A stretch of DNA of 64,000 bases, from contig NZ_JRKM01000001.1 in assembly GCF_000768065.1 (NCBI RefSeq), forward strand, positions 3,392,001-3,456,000, read 5' to 3'. Below the pieces are notes generated by a model, which saw nothing but the letters and a program-made list of their open reading frames with translations, had not been told where the DNA came from and did no database searches. The first letter of the stretch is position 1. Each line of letters begins with the position of its first letter. Origin of the DNA: Aquabacterium sp. NJ1 (GTDB lineage Bacteria; Pseudomonadota; Gammaproteobacteria; Burkholderiales; Burkholderiaceae_C). This document shows positions 29,122-39,863 of the stretch, one piece after another. The translations under genes and the position numbers were made by a program.

Positions 29122-29162
29122 AGATTATTTCAAATAAGTTGATGTCTTGCTTGAAATAATCT
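29122..29162. promoter_or_regulatory. Twelve-base inverted repeat, probable Lrp/AsnC-type operator
   Basis: AGATTATTTCAA (29122-29133) and TTGAAATAATCT (29151-29162) are perfect inverted copies, with 17 bases between them. Centre-to-centre spacing is 29 bases, close to three helical turns, as expected when an oligomeric Lrp-type protein wraps DNA. A second smaller repeat (TCCAAT / ATTGGA) follows at 29165-29181. The sites are just upstream of the regulator gene and about 130 bases before glmS. Confidence 0.6.
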
Positions 29163-29288
29163 CCTCCAATAATGGATTGGATGTTTGTTCTGAAAATCAC
29201 AAAAAAAAGGAAGAACATTTCACATCAAGCCCGATAGGATCACAGCCTATTGCGCTGTATTGCAGTGCACAAGCAGGAGTTGAGATCT

Positions 29289-31172
<1,884 letters not shown>

Positions 31173-31196
31173 GCGACAAAGGGACTTTGACTCCAT

Positions 31197-31242
31197 TGTT
31201 CCTTGCCAATAAAGTCGTAGACAGCGCAATAGAGTCGTAGAC
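31197..31242 (+). mobile_element. Terminal end of a Tn7-like transposon at attTn7
   Basis: The sequence starts TGT at 31197, exactly 24 bases after the last base of the glmS stop. Ten bases from that point come two tandem repeats: CAATAAAGTCGTAGAC (31207-31222) and CAATAGAGTCGTAGAC (31227-31242), 20 bases apart start to start. The right end of Tn7 has TGT, then the same ten-base offset, then CAATAAAGTC in its TnsB-binding sites. The five bases before TGT (31192-31196, TCCAT) would be the target-site duplication. I could not find the matching inverted end or any tns gene downstream, so this is a solo or heavily degraded element. Confidence 0.75.
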
Positions 31243-31288
31243 GTCATGTCTGTATGGCCCAAAGAAGGCTCTGCGACGTTTTGCTGTG

Positions 31289-31329
31289 ATCTGATTTGCG
31301 TAAGTGCCACCTTAGTGGGCAAATCAGAT
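31289..31329. repeat. Inverted repeat / long hairpin just inside the Tn7-like end
   Basis: ATCTGATTTGC (31289-31299) and GCAAATCAGAT (31319-31329) are perfect inverted copies. Inside them CCAC/GTGG closes a CTTA tetraloop, leaving a seven-base bulge on the 5' side. There is no T run. It may be an RNA structure or a recombination or protein-binding site. Confidence 0.6.
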
Positions 31330-31911
31330 GGGGAAAATGGAAGCCAGCAACGTTCCTGCGGGGGCTGCTGGCTTCAGTCTTTGATGGGCGCCACCAAATT
31401 TGGTTCGGCAGTCCAGCACGCTATGGCGACCGGTGGCTATACGGCGAATGCTGCCTGTTGGCGGGTCCGTCACGAGCGGCTGATGCCGGCCAAGAGCGAC
31501 CGCTTGTATGCGGAGAGGTCGGTGATTCGACGCCCTCTATTGCGATCGCAAAATGGGCTGACCGACCGAGCCCTTTCGTACCTCCCGCAAACTGCGCCGA
31601 AGTCGGCGGCTACCCAGCACGTAGCTGCACTCAAGCTCACACGAACAGAGCGGCATAAGCAGCTACTGATGGATAGCCACTGCTCAGGCGGGTAGGCAAA
31701 TCCATATGTCAAGGAGTGCGGGAAGCTCTGGGAATTCTGCGGTGATCCAGACAGCCGAAGGCTGATTCTCTTCCTTCCCCTTAATTAGGTGAATTTCCTG
31801 CAGGTAGTTTTGGCGTGATACTCCCTGTTACTGGTGAGGTCGACTCGTCCAGTTAAGCCTGAGCGCATTTGCTCGGCACGACCAAAACGAAATATTGACA
31901 GGGGCGAGTGC
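31330..31911. other. Noncoding island DNA between the hairpin and the helicase gene
   Basis: About 580 bases of visibly lower GC than the flanking core genes. Short open frames exist (to 150 codons), but their products look like random translation (clustered Cys/Arg/Ser, no motif), and none has a good ribosome site. No transposase fragment was recognised. It probably holds the helicase promoter; an AT-rich stretch with CCCTTAATTAGG is near 31780-31790. Confidence 0.5.
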
Positions 31912-34900
31912 ATGTCCGAAAAGGAAGAGCTCAGAGGCTTCTTGCCACAGGCACAGGATGGCCTGAGCGAGCCAGTGAATCCAGGTAGTGAACAGAGCAG
32001 CGAACGTGCGGATTTGAATGTTCCTACGCTGTCAGTTCAGGCGGTGATGGCGCCGAAGCTTAGCCTTGCTGACTTTCAAAATGCTGTCCCGTTGATCAGG
32101 GAGTTGGCTGTTGTCAGCACGTTGACTGAAGATGCCGGGCAGTTAGAGTTGTCCCTCTTGTCTGCGCCAGCTTTTGTGAGGCCCAAGACCTGGCGACTGG
32201 ACGCTGTTCGGTCAGGTGAGACCTATTGCATCCGCGACGTGGACGTTCAGCTGGATGGTCCGTTGTTGACGCGCCTGACCGAGGCAGAGGTAGCGACTGT
32301 GACCTTGTCTCTGCGAGCGGTGGGGGGCAACGGTGATCCCTTGGCAGAAGCGACAGTCAATGTCGAACTTCTGCCTCGCAACCAATGGGGCGGGCTGTCT
32401 CACTTGCCGGACATGGTGGCTGCATTCGTTCAGCCGAACGACCCTGCGATAGACCGGTTGCTGAAGAAGGCTGCAGATGTGCTGCGAGATCACGGCAAAA
32501 GCGCAGCCTTGGATGGATACAGGCAAGGCGGTCCAAAGCGTGCCTGGGAGCTTGCCAGCGCTTTGTGGGGCGCTGTGATTTCGATGAAGCTGGACTATGC
32601 CCTGCCGCCAGCAAGCTTCGAGCATCGCGGTCAGAAGATCCGTGGGGCAACGCAGATTGCAGACTCAGGCTTGGGAACCTGCATGGACCTGGCATTGCTG
32701 TTTTGCTCTGCACTCGAGCAGTTGGGGCTCAATCCATTGGTGGTGTTCACACGGGGGCATGCCTTTGCGGGTGTTTGGCTGAAGCCGGAAGAGTTTTCAA
32801 CCACGGTGGTGGACGATGTCACCGCGCTCAGAAAGCGACTGAAGCTCAAGGAGCTCGTGCTGTTTGAGACGACTCTGGTGACTCAGCGTCCTCCTGTGCC
32901 TTTTGGTCTTGCGACTGAAATGGGGGCGGACCAAGTTGCCGAGGGGAAGGACGATACGTTCGAGTTGGCCATTGACGTGCGCAGAGCTCGTTTGCAGCGC
33001 ATCAAGCCCATCGCCAGCCCTGAGAACGTTCAGCCGGCCGTGCCAGTCGAGTCGTCACTGGATGAAGATGCACCTCTGGATGAGGCTCCTGATTTGCCAG
33101 AGGATGATCCGCACGAGGTTGACGAGTCCAGGCTTGATCCCAAAGATCGCCTCGCACGTTGGCAAAGGAAGTTGCTTGACTTGTCCCTGCGCAACAACCT
33201 GCTGAACTTCCGCGCAGCGAAGAAGGCGTTGAAGCTCAATGCGCCTGACCCCGGATCCCTGGAAGACCTTCTCTCAGACGGGAAGGAAATCAAGCTACTG
33301 CCGCGACCGGATTTGATGGATGGTAGTGACCCTCGGAGTCAGGTCATTCATGAAAGCCGAGATAGAGAGAACCTGCGCCGGCAGTTCGCTTTGGATGCCT
33401 TGAATCGCCGAGAGGTGTTCATCGATCTTCCGCAAGACGAGCTTGATGTCCGGCTGGTGGATATGTACCGCAATGCACGGACCACTCTGCAAGAGGGTGG
33501 CTCCAACACCTTGTTCATCGCACTGGGCTTTCTCACATGGAACCGAGCGGATAAAGAAGACGTCAAGTACCGAGCACCACTGATTTTGATTCCAGTCTCC
33601 CTCAACAGGCGGAGCGTGCGATCGGGCTTTACGGTGTCTCTGCATGACGACGAGCCGCGGTTCAACCCGACGCTCATCGAGATGCTCCGTCAGGACTTTC
33701 AGCTGAATTTGGGCGTGGCGGAGGGGGAGTTGCCTCGCGATGAGCACGGGTTGGACATCGCAAAGATCTGGAACTCTGTATCTGCGGCCATCAAGGACAT
33801 CAAAGGCTGGGAAGTGTCGGAAGAGGTGGTTTTGTCCACCTTCTCCTTTGCTAAGTACTTGATGTGGGTAGACCTGGTGCAGCGTACAGATCAATTGCGC
33901 CAGAGTCCCGTCGTGAAGCATCTGATCGACACGCCTCGTGACCCGTATCCCAGTACGACGACATTTCCGCATCCGCGAACCCTCGACAAGAGCTTTGCGC
34001 CGCAAGATACGTTCTGCCCGCTGCCAGCCGACTCGTCCCAGTTGTCGGCTGTAATGGCCGCTGCACGAGGTAAGGACTTCGTGTTGATCGGCCCGCCTGG
34101 AACAGGTAAGAGCCAGACGATCTCAAACCTGATTGCGCAGTGTCTGGCTGAGGGCAAGCGCGTGCTGTTTGTTTCAGAGAAGATCGCCGCACTGGATGTC
34201 GTCTACCGACGCCTGCGTGAGGTGGGCCTGGGTGAGTTTTGTCTGGAGTTGCATTCGAGCAAGGCACGTAAGGCAGACGTTCTAGCGCAGCTGAAGAATG
34301 CGTGGGATGCTCGCGGGGCGGTCGATGCTACGGTTTGGCAACAAGAGGCGGATCGCCTCAAGCGAACCAGAGACGAGCTCAATGCCTACGTGGAGCGGCT
34401 TCATCATCGACATTCCAATGGTCGATCCATTTATGAGGCCATCGGCGTGGTGGTCGACGGCTCGGACGTTCCGGTACTTCCCTTTTCGTGGGCAACGCAC
34501 TCCGCGCATACGGATAGCGACACTGAGTTGCTTCGTGAGGTAGTGGATCGGCTTGAAGTCAATGCATTGGCCGTTGGCCCTCAGGCATTGTCCAGCGGTC
34601 CCCTCGTAGAGGTTGGGCACTCAGATTGGTCGCCATCCTGGCAGCAGTCACTTATCGATGCCGCCCGGCAATTGCTCCCAGTTTGCGACGGCGTTCAATC
34701 TGCGGCCGAGCGCTTTTTCGCCTCGATCAGGCTGGAGACCATGCCGCTGTCGCGTCGAGCGCGCATTGCTTTGGCGTCGCTGGCTAGGTCCTTGCCGTCT
34801 GCTTCTGGGCGTGACTGGCGCTTCGCCTTTAAGCCAGATGCTCGGTCTACCGTGGATCGGCTCCAGATTGGCAAGGAATTCCTACTGCAACACTGGGCGC

Positions 34901-37900
34901 TGTCTGCCCGGCTTTCTCCCGGCTGGGATGCGGCGACCAGGCAAGAGGTACAAAAGGCCCAGGCCGTTCTACAGCAGCGTCGAGAGGTGCATGCCAGTCT
35001 TACCCATCCCTGGTCGCCATATGCGCAAGACAGCTTGCGCGCAGGTATTACGCTCCTGGAGGAGATTCAACGTCTTGAGCAGTCTTTGTCGGTTCGCTAC
35101 AGCGAATCGATCGAGCAGGTCAATGTCTACCAGCTGAGTCGTGATCACGCTAAGGCTAGCAAGTCGGTCTGGCCGATGTCTTGGTTTGGGCTGCGCAAAA
35201 TCCGCCAGGTGTTGGAGGGAGCCGTTGCAGGACAGGGTGAATTGGATGTGGCCAAGGACCTCGCGACACTTGTCGCGATTCGAGACAAGCGGTCGGAAGT
35301 CGAGAAGCTGGATGTGGTCGATGTGGTGAGCGTTGTCTGGCGTGGCTTGAAGTCACGTACAGAGGTTCTCAAGGCAGCGCTTAAGTTGCAAACGGCGTTG
35401 AAGGCTGCACATGAGAACGCCACCTATGACTTGACTGAGTTGGAGCAATTGGCCGCTGGCAAAGGCGGCGATGCCTTGGCCGCCGAAGTCAAGAAGTTGG
35501 AGCTGTTGGCTCAATTGGATAGCCAGCTACTTGGATGGTCGTCCCTGGCCGAAGTCACCCAAGGCGTGTGGGCGGGTCTGAATACGGACGGCCCTGCCAT
35601 CGAGGAGGCGCTGGCTTTCACTAAGGCAATGTCTGGCCTGCGCGACTTTGGCTCTGTGCCCGGCGAATTCGATCTGGTTGCGGCGGGAGCATGCGGCGCA
35701 ACACTCGAACAAGACTTGGAACTCTTGAGGGAGCGTAGGGGCATTGAAACTCAGTTGGACGGTCTGGGGGAACTGAGTGCGGTCTGTCGCGGTCTTTGGA
35801 AATCTCTAGAAACTGACTTGGCGGAGTTGGACGCTGCTGTGGCATTTCAACGGTCGGTGGCCGCAGCGATTGCTAACCTGGCGTCGGGACCAGAAGCGGT
35901 CTCGGCTGTATCGGAAAAGCTGGAGCAACTTGCCACTGCAGGCAATGCACTCTTGGCAGAAGGAGGACCCGTTGAGGAGTCCGGTCAGGCTTATCTAGCG
36001 GCCCTGGAGCGTCTTCAGCCGTTCATTGACCAATTGGCAAGTCTCGGTTCCTTCAATCAAGAAGGCGCAGCGAGTTACGCCGAGTCTGATGTCAGCGTCA
36101 TCAAGAGCAAGTGCGAGGCGATCATCACCTCGGAGCACAAGCTCAATGCGTGGTGTGCCTGGCGTAAGGTCAGCCAGCAGGCCATGGCGTTGGGCCTGAT
36201 CTCGCTGGTGACTGGACTTGTGAATGGCGCTGTTGCACCCACGGGTGTGCGCCGTGCGTTTGAGGCGAACTACTGCCGGTGGTGGCTCAATGCCGTAGTG
36301 GACAGCGAACCAGTGATTCGCTCCTTCGTGTCGGCTGAGCATGAAAAGCGAATAGGTGACTTCCGTGCGCTTGATCGCCGGTTTACCGAGCTGACGAAGT
36401 CATGGTTACGGGCCAACCTTTGCAAGGGGTTGCCGTCGCAAGACGATGTGACTCGGAGTTCAGAGTGGGGGTTCCTGAAGCACGAGATCACAAAGAAGCG
36501 GGCACACAAGCCCCTTCGTGAGTTGATGAGCAATATCCCGACGGCCTTGACCAAGTTGACGCCTTGCCTGCTGATGAGCCCGCTCTCGATCGCGCAGTAC
36601 CTGGCCGCCGATGCAGAGCCCTTTGACGTCGTTGTCTTTGACGAAGCGTCCCAGATCCCAGTCTGGGACGCAATTGGTGCGATCGCTCGAGGTAAGCAGG
36701 TTGTGATGGTAGGTGATCCCAAACAGCTTCCGCCCACGAACTTCTTCGATCGAGCTGAGTCCTCGGTTGACGAGGAGGACGTGGAGGGAGACATGGAGAG
36801 CATCTTGGATGAATGCATGGGGGCCAGCCTGCCCACAATGGATTTGTCATGGCACTACCGCAGCCGCAATGAGAGCTTGATCGCCTTCTCCAACCACCGC
36901 TACTACGGCGGTCGTTTGGTGACGTTCCCGTCTCCTGTTACAGAAGACCGAGCTGTGAGCTTCCATCACGTCAATGGGACATATGAGAAGGGGGGCGCCC
37001 GCGTCAACAAGCAAGAGGCTAAGGCGCTCGTGGCGGACATTGTTGCAAGACTGCGCTCGCCTGGTTTCCGCGCCTCAAAGCTGACCATCGGTGTGGTGAC
37101 TTTCAACACAGAGCAGCAAAAGCTCATCGAGGACTTGCTGGATGAGGAGCGGAGGCAGGACCCGAGCCTGGAGCCATTCTTCGCAGAGTCTGAGTTGGAG
37201 CCGCTGTTCGTGAAGAACCTTGAAAGTGTTCAGGGCGACGAGCGCGACATCATGTACTTCTCGATCACTTACGGTCCGGATGGAGGCGGTCACGTATCAA
37301 TGAACTTCGGGCCGATGAATCGAACCGGTGGTGAGCGCCGCTTGAACGTAGCGATTACACGTGCGCGTCAGGAGTTGCGTGTCTTCTCGACACTGAAAGG
37401 TGAGCAAATTGATCTCTCTCGCACTCAGTCTCATGGTGTGAGAGACCTCAAGCACTTCCTGGAGTTTGCAGAGCGAGGGCCTCGGGCCTTGTTCGAGGTG
37501 ACGCATGGCAGTTTGGGTGGATTTGAGAGCCCATTCGAAGAAGCCGTTGCGGGTGCGTTGGCATCCAAAGGCTGGGTGCTGCATACGCAGGTGGGCGCCT
37601 CTGCTTTCCGTGTTGACCTGGCAGTTGTTCACCCGGATGCGCCTGGTGCGTACTTGGCAGGTGTCGAATGCGATGGCGCGACCTACCATCGATCGGCAAC
37701 TGCGCGGGATAGAGACATGCTGCGTGAGCAAGTGCTCCGAGGCCTTGGCTGGGAGATCCTTCGCATCTGGTCCACCGATTGGTGGGTCAATCCCAGCGGC
37801 ACGCTTGATCGAGTTTGCAGGCAACTGAATGCCTTGCTGGAGGCTAGTCGTGTGAAGCGCGCTCTGGAGGCCGAGAGGGACGCTGCTGCGGCTGAGGCAT

Positions 37901-38592
37901 TGGCTGTCATCCAGAGTGCCAAGGCTGAGGAAAGGCGTGTCCCCAACGCCGTCGTCGATGTATCAGACTCAACGTTGCCGAGTACACAGGATGTTCAGTA
38001 CTCCTTCAAAGAGGCCTCTGATGCCATCTATACCGGCATATCGGTGAACCCGGTTGTCTCCATGAATGAATTGCCGAGACGGCAATACACAGAGTGCGAT
38101 TTAAGCACCGAGGTTGATGCATGCGATCCAGACTCCTTCCATAACAGTTCATACGATGAACAGCTATTGGGCTTGATTGGCAGGATTGTGGTCGTTGAAG
38201 GGCCTGTGCTCGACGTAGTGCTGGCAAGGCGAATCTCGCGTGCTCATGGCTGGCAGAGGACTGGAGCCCGGATCCAAGAGCGTGTGGAGCAACTCGCTCG
38301 GCAGGTCTACAAGACAACGGAAGAGGACGTCGGGACCTTCTATTGGCCGGACTCCTTGACACCAGGTGGGGAAGTTGAGTTCAGATGGCCTGCGAGGGAC
38401 ACCCAGCGATCATTCGACGAAGTTTGTATGGAGGAGTTGAAGGCCTTGGCAGTCATTCTCGACCGGCAAGGCTTGAGCGACGATGAGGTCTTGGTTGGAA
38501 TGGCGAGAGAGCTAGGGGTTCTGAGATTGAGAGCCGCAAGCCGGGGCCGGCTGGAGGCGGCGTTGTTCAAGTCCCGGAACTTGGCTTCGTAA
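31912..38592 (+). CDS. Giant DUF4011-helicase-Vsr-type protein, probable anti-phage defence
   Basis: A 2226-residue protein. Around residues 240-290 is a transglutaminase-like Cys257...His283 pair (GTCMDLALLF; TRGHAFAGVWL). A DUF4011-like region follows (DPKDRLARWQRKLLDLSLRNNLLNF, about 415-440). The superfamily 1 helicase has GPPGTGKS at 727-734, then an insert of some 840 residues before motif II DEASQ (1577-1581), GDPKQLPPTNFF (about 1600) and RRLNVAITRARQ (about 1809-1820). Next is a Vsr/DUF559-like nuclease with D1902, E1919-C-D1921 and a YH at about 1925. The tail (about 2080-2140) fits DUF3320. This layout is that of single-gene helicase-nuclease defence proteins (the type called Hhe, from memory). 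Base composition is lower in GC than its neighbours, and it sits behind a Tn7-like end. Start ATG 31912, with AGGGGCGA upstream. Confidence 0.85.
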   Translation: MSEKEELRGFLPQAQDGLSEPVNPGSEQSSERADLNVPTLSVQAVMAPKLSLADFQNAVPLIRELAVVSTLTEDAGQLELSLLSAPAFVRPKTWRLDAVRSGETYCIRDVDVQLDGPLLTRLTEAEVATVTLSLRAVGGNGDPLAEATVNVELLPRNQWGGLSHLPDMVAAFVQPNDPAIDRLLKKAADVLRDHGKSAALDGYRQGGPKRAWELASALWGAVISMKLDYALPPASFEHRGQKIRGATQIADSGLGTCMDLALLFCSALEQLGLNPLVVFTRGHAFAGVWLKPEEFSTTVVDDVTALRKRLKLKELVLFETTLVTQRPPVPFGLATEMGADQVAEGKDDTFELAIDVRRARLQRIKPIASPENVQPAVPVESSLDEDAPLDEAPDLPEDDPHEVDESRLDPKDRLARWQRKLLDLSLRNNLLNFRAAKKALKLNAPDPGSLEDLLSDGKEIKLLPRPDLMDGSDPRSQVIHESRDRENLRRQFALDALNRREVFIDLPQDELDVRLVDMYRNARTTLQEGGSNTLFIALGFLTWNRADKEDVKYRAPLILIPVSLNRRSVRSGFTVSLHDDEPRFNPTLIEMLRQDFQLNLGVAEGELPRDEHGLDIAKIWNSVSAAIKDIKGWEVSEEVVLSTFSFAKYLMWVDLVQRTDQLRQSPVVKHLIDTPRDPYPSTTTFPHPRTLDKSFAPQDTFCPLPADSSQLSAVMAAARGKDFVLIGPPGTGKSQTISNLIAQCLAEGKRVLFVSEKIAALDVVYRRLREVGLGEFCLELHSSKARKADVLAQLKNAWDARGAVDATVWQQEADRLKRTRDELNAYVERLHHRHSNGRSIYEAIGVVVDGSDVPVLPFSWATHSAHTDSDTELLREVVDRLEVNALAVGPQALSSGPLVEVGHSDWSPSWQQSLIDAARQLLPVCDGVQSAAERFFASIRLETMPLSRRARIALASLARSLPSASGRDWRFAFKPDARSTVDRLQIGKEFLLQHWALSARLSPGWDAATRQEVQKAQAVLQQRREVHASLTHPWSPYAQDSLRAGITLLEEIQRLEQSLSVRYSESIEQVNVYQLSRDHAKASKSVWPMSWFGLRKIRQVLEGAVAGQGELDVAKDLATLVAIRDKRSEVEKLDVVDVVSVVWRGLKSRTEVLKAALKLQTALKAAHENATYDLTELEQLAAGKGGDALAAEVKKLELLAQLDSQLLGWSSLAEVTQGVWAGLNTDGPAIEEALAFTKAMSGLRDFGSVPGEFDLVAAGACGATLEQDLELLRERRGIETQLDGLGELSAVCRGLWKSLETDLAELDAAVAFQRSVAAAIANLASGPEAVSAVSEKLEQLATAGNALLAEGGPVEESGQAYLAALERLQPFIDQLASLGSFNQEGAASYAESDVSVIKSKCEAIITSEHKLNAWCAWRKVSQQAMALGLISLVTGLVNGAVAPTGVRRAFEANYCRWWLNAVVDSEPVIRSFVSAEHEKRIGDFRALDRRFTELTKSWLRANLCKGLPSQDDVTRSSEWGFLKHEITKKRAHKPLRELMSNIPTALTKLTPCLLMSPLSIAQYLAADAEPFDVVVFDEASQIPVWDAIGAIARGKQVVMVGDPKQLPPTNFFDRAESSVDEEDVEGDMESILDECMGASLPTMDLSWHYRSRNESLIAFSNHRYYGGRLVTFPSPVTEDRAVSFHHVNGTYEKGGARVNKQEAKALVADIVARLRSPGFRASKLTIGVVTFNTEQQKLIEDLLDEERRQDPSLEPFFAESELEPLFVKNLESVQGDERDIMYFSITYGPDGGGHVSMNFGPMNRTGGERRLNVAITRARQELRVFSTLKGEQIDLSRTQSHGVRDLKHFLEFAERGPRALFEVTHGSLGGFESPFEEAVAGALASKGWVLHTQVGASAFRVDLAVVHPDAPGAYLAGVECDGATYHRSATARDRDMLREQVLRGLGWEILRIWSTDWWVNPSGTLDRVCRQLNALLEASRVKRALEAERDAAAAEALAVIQSAKAEERRVPNAVVDVSDSTLPSTQDVQYSFKEASDAIYTGISVNPVVSMNELPRRQYTECDLSTEVDACDPDSFHNSSYDEQLLGLIGRIVVVEGPVLDVVLARRISRAHGWQRTGARIQERVEQLARQVYKTTEEDVGTFYWPDSLTPGGEVEFRWPARDTQRSFDEVCMEELKALAVILDRQGLSDDEVLVGMARELGVLRLRAASRGRLEAALFKSRNLAS

Positions 38593-38620
38593 GGGCTAGT
38601 GGCAATGAACAGCCCTTTTT
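38591..38620 (+). terminator. Terminator after the giant helicase gene
   Basis: AAGGGCT and AGCCCTT pair around a 13-base loop and run into TTT and then TTTT shortly after. The stem begins with the last bases of the helicase stop codon. A second small hairpin (GCCAAC-TTTT-GTTGGC) follows at about 38637. Confidence 0.7.
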
Positions 38621-38677
38621 GTTTTGGCCAACTTTTGTTGGCTTATTTGGCTGGCTGTATGACCGCGCTGCCCGCGC

Positions 38678-39685
38678 TCAGGCATTGAGCGCGTTCATCG
38701 CCGCCTCCGGGTAGCGTGTGCCTGCCACTGGGTGGGCTGCCAGCATCGCAGCCATCTGAGCACGCTGGGCATCGCTGAACTGGATGCAGGCTGCCGCCGC
38801 GTTCTCATCCAGGCGTTCGATGCGGCGGGTACCGGGAATGGGCACGATGTCCGGGCCTTGGTCCAGCAGCCAGGCCAGGGCCAATTGGGCAGGGCTGTAT
38901 CCCCAGGCGGTAGCCAGTTCGCCCAGTGCATCGGCCAGGGCCAGATTGGCTGACAGGTTGTCACCCTGAAAACGTGGATTGGCTCGGCGCCAGTCGCTGC
39001 TGTCCAGGCTATCGACGTTGCGGATCGTGCCGGTGAGGAAGCCGCGGCCCAGCGGGCTGTAAGGCACCAGCGCGATACCCAGTTCGCGGCAAGTGGGCAG
39101 GATTTCAGCTTCCACGTCGCGCGTCCAAAGCGAGTATTCAGTTTGCAGCGCTGCAATCGGGTGCACCGCCGCAGCCCGGCGCAGCGTGGCGGCCGAGGCT
39201 TCCGACAGGCCCAGGTGGCGCACTTTGCCCTGGCGCACCAGATCGGCCATGGCCCCCACCGTTTCTTCAATGGGCACGGTCTTGTCCACCCGGTGCTGGT
39301 AGTAGAGGTCGATGTGATCCACACCCAGGCGCTGCAGGCTCGCTTCACAGGCCTGGCGCACGTATGCGGGGCTGCCGTCGATGCGGAGCAACTTGCCGTC
39401 CGGTGCGCGCACATTCCCGAATTTGGTGGCCAGCACCACCTCGCTGCGTCGCGCGCTCAGCAACGGTGCCAGCAGGCGCTCGTTGGCGCCCACGCCGTAC
39501 ATGTCGGCGGTGTCCAGCAGCGAGACTCCGATGTCCAGTGCATGGTTCAGCACGGCCAGCGAGTGGGCATCGTCGGCGGTGCCATAAAAGTCCGACATGC
39601 CCATGCAGCCCAGGCCCAGGGCTGAGACTTGCGGGCCATTGCGGCCCAAGGTACGTTGGGGGATGGTGGGTGTGGATGGGGTCAT
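38678..39685 (-). CDS. Aldo/keto reductase
   Basis: A 335-residue NADPH-dependent TIM-barrel oxidoreductase. It starts [25 protein letters not shown], and the catalytic tetrad is visible: Asp and Tyr in DTADMYGVG (about residues 57-62), Lys in ATKFGNV (about 85) and His in DLYYQHRVD (about 127). The cofactor site is near the end ([18 protein letters not shown]). It is closest to the YakC/AKR13-like group with broad substrate range. I start at the ATG at 39685, with GGAG eight bases upstream. It is divergent from an AraC-type gene, its probable regulator. Confidence 0.92.
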   Translation of the reverse strand: MTPSTPTIPQRTLGRNGPQVSALGLGCMGMSDFYGTADDAHSLAVLNHALDIGVSLLDTADMYGVGANERLLAPLLSARRSEVVLATKFGNVRAPDGKLLRIDGSPAYVRQACEASLQRLGVDHIDLYYQHRVDKTVPIEETVGAMADLVRQGKVRHLGLSEASAATLRRAAAVHPIAALQTEYSLWTRDVEAEILPTCRELGIALVPYSPLGRGFLTGTIRNVDSLDSSDWRRANPRFQGDNLSANLALADALGELATAWGYSPAQLALAWLLDQGPDIVPIPGTRRIERLDENAAAACIQFSDAQRAQMAAMLAAHPVAGTRYPEAAMNALNA

Positions 39686-39712
39686 GGCGAGGCTCCAGTT
39701 GGCAAGAAGTGG

Positions 39713-39735
39713 CTTCAGGAGAACGCCTCCTGAAG
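39713..39735. promoter_or_regulatory. Inverted repeat in the divergent AKR-araC promoter
   Basis: CTTCAGGAG and CTCCTGAAG are perfect inverted copies separated by five bases, inside the gap shared by the aldo/keto reductase gene and the AraC-type regulator gene. It could be an operator or a leader hairpin for the reductase mRNA. Confidence 0.4.
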
Positions 39736-39863
39736 GCTGGAAGCCAGTCTGCCCCGCGCGGCCTGGCCATGCACCAGGCTGCGGCTCCGCCATGCTTGCC
39801 TGATCCTGCGGCCTTGATGCCTGGCTTGCCCATATGGCCCCGGATGCTTGCACAATCCTGCGT

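Noticed and set aside
31246..31695. Open frame of 149 codons between the Tn7-like end and the helicase gene
   Set aside because: No ribosome site, no recognisable domain and a biased composition; I leave the stretch as noncoding.
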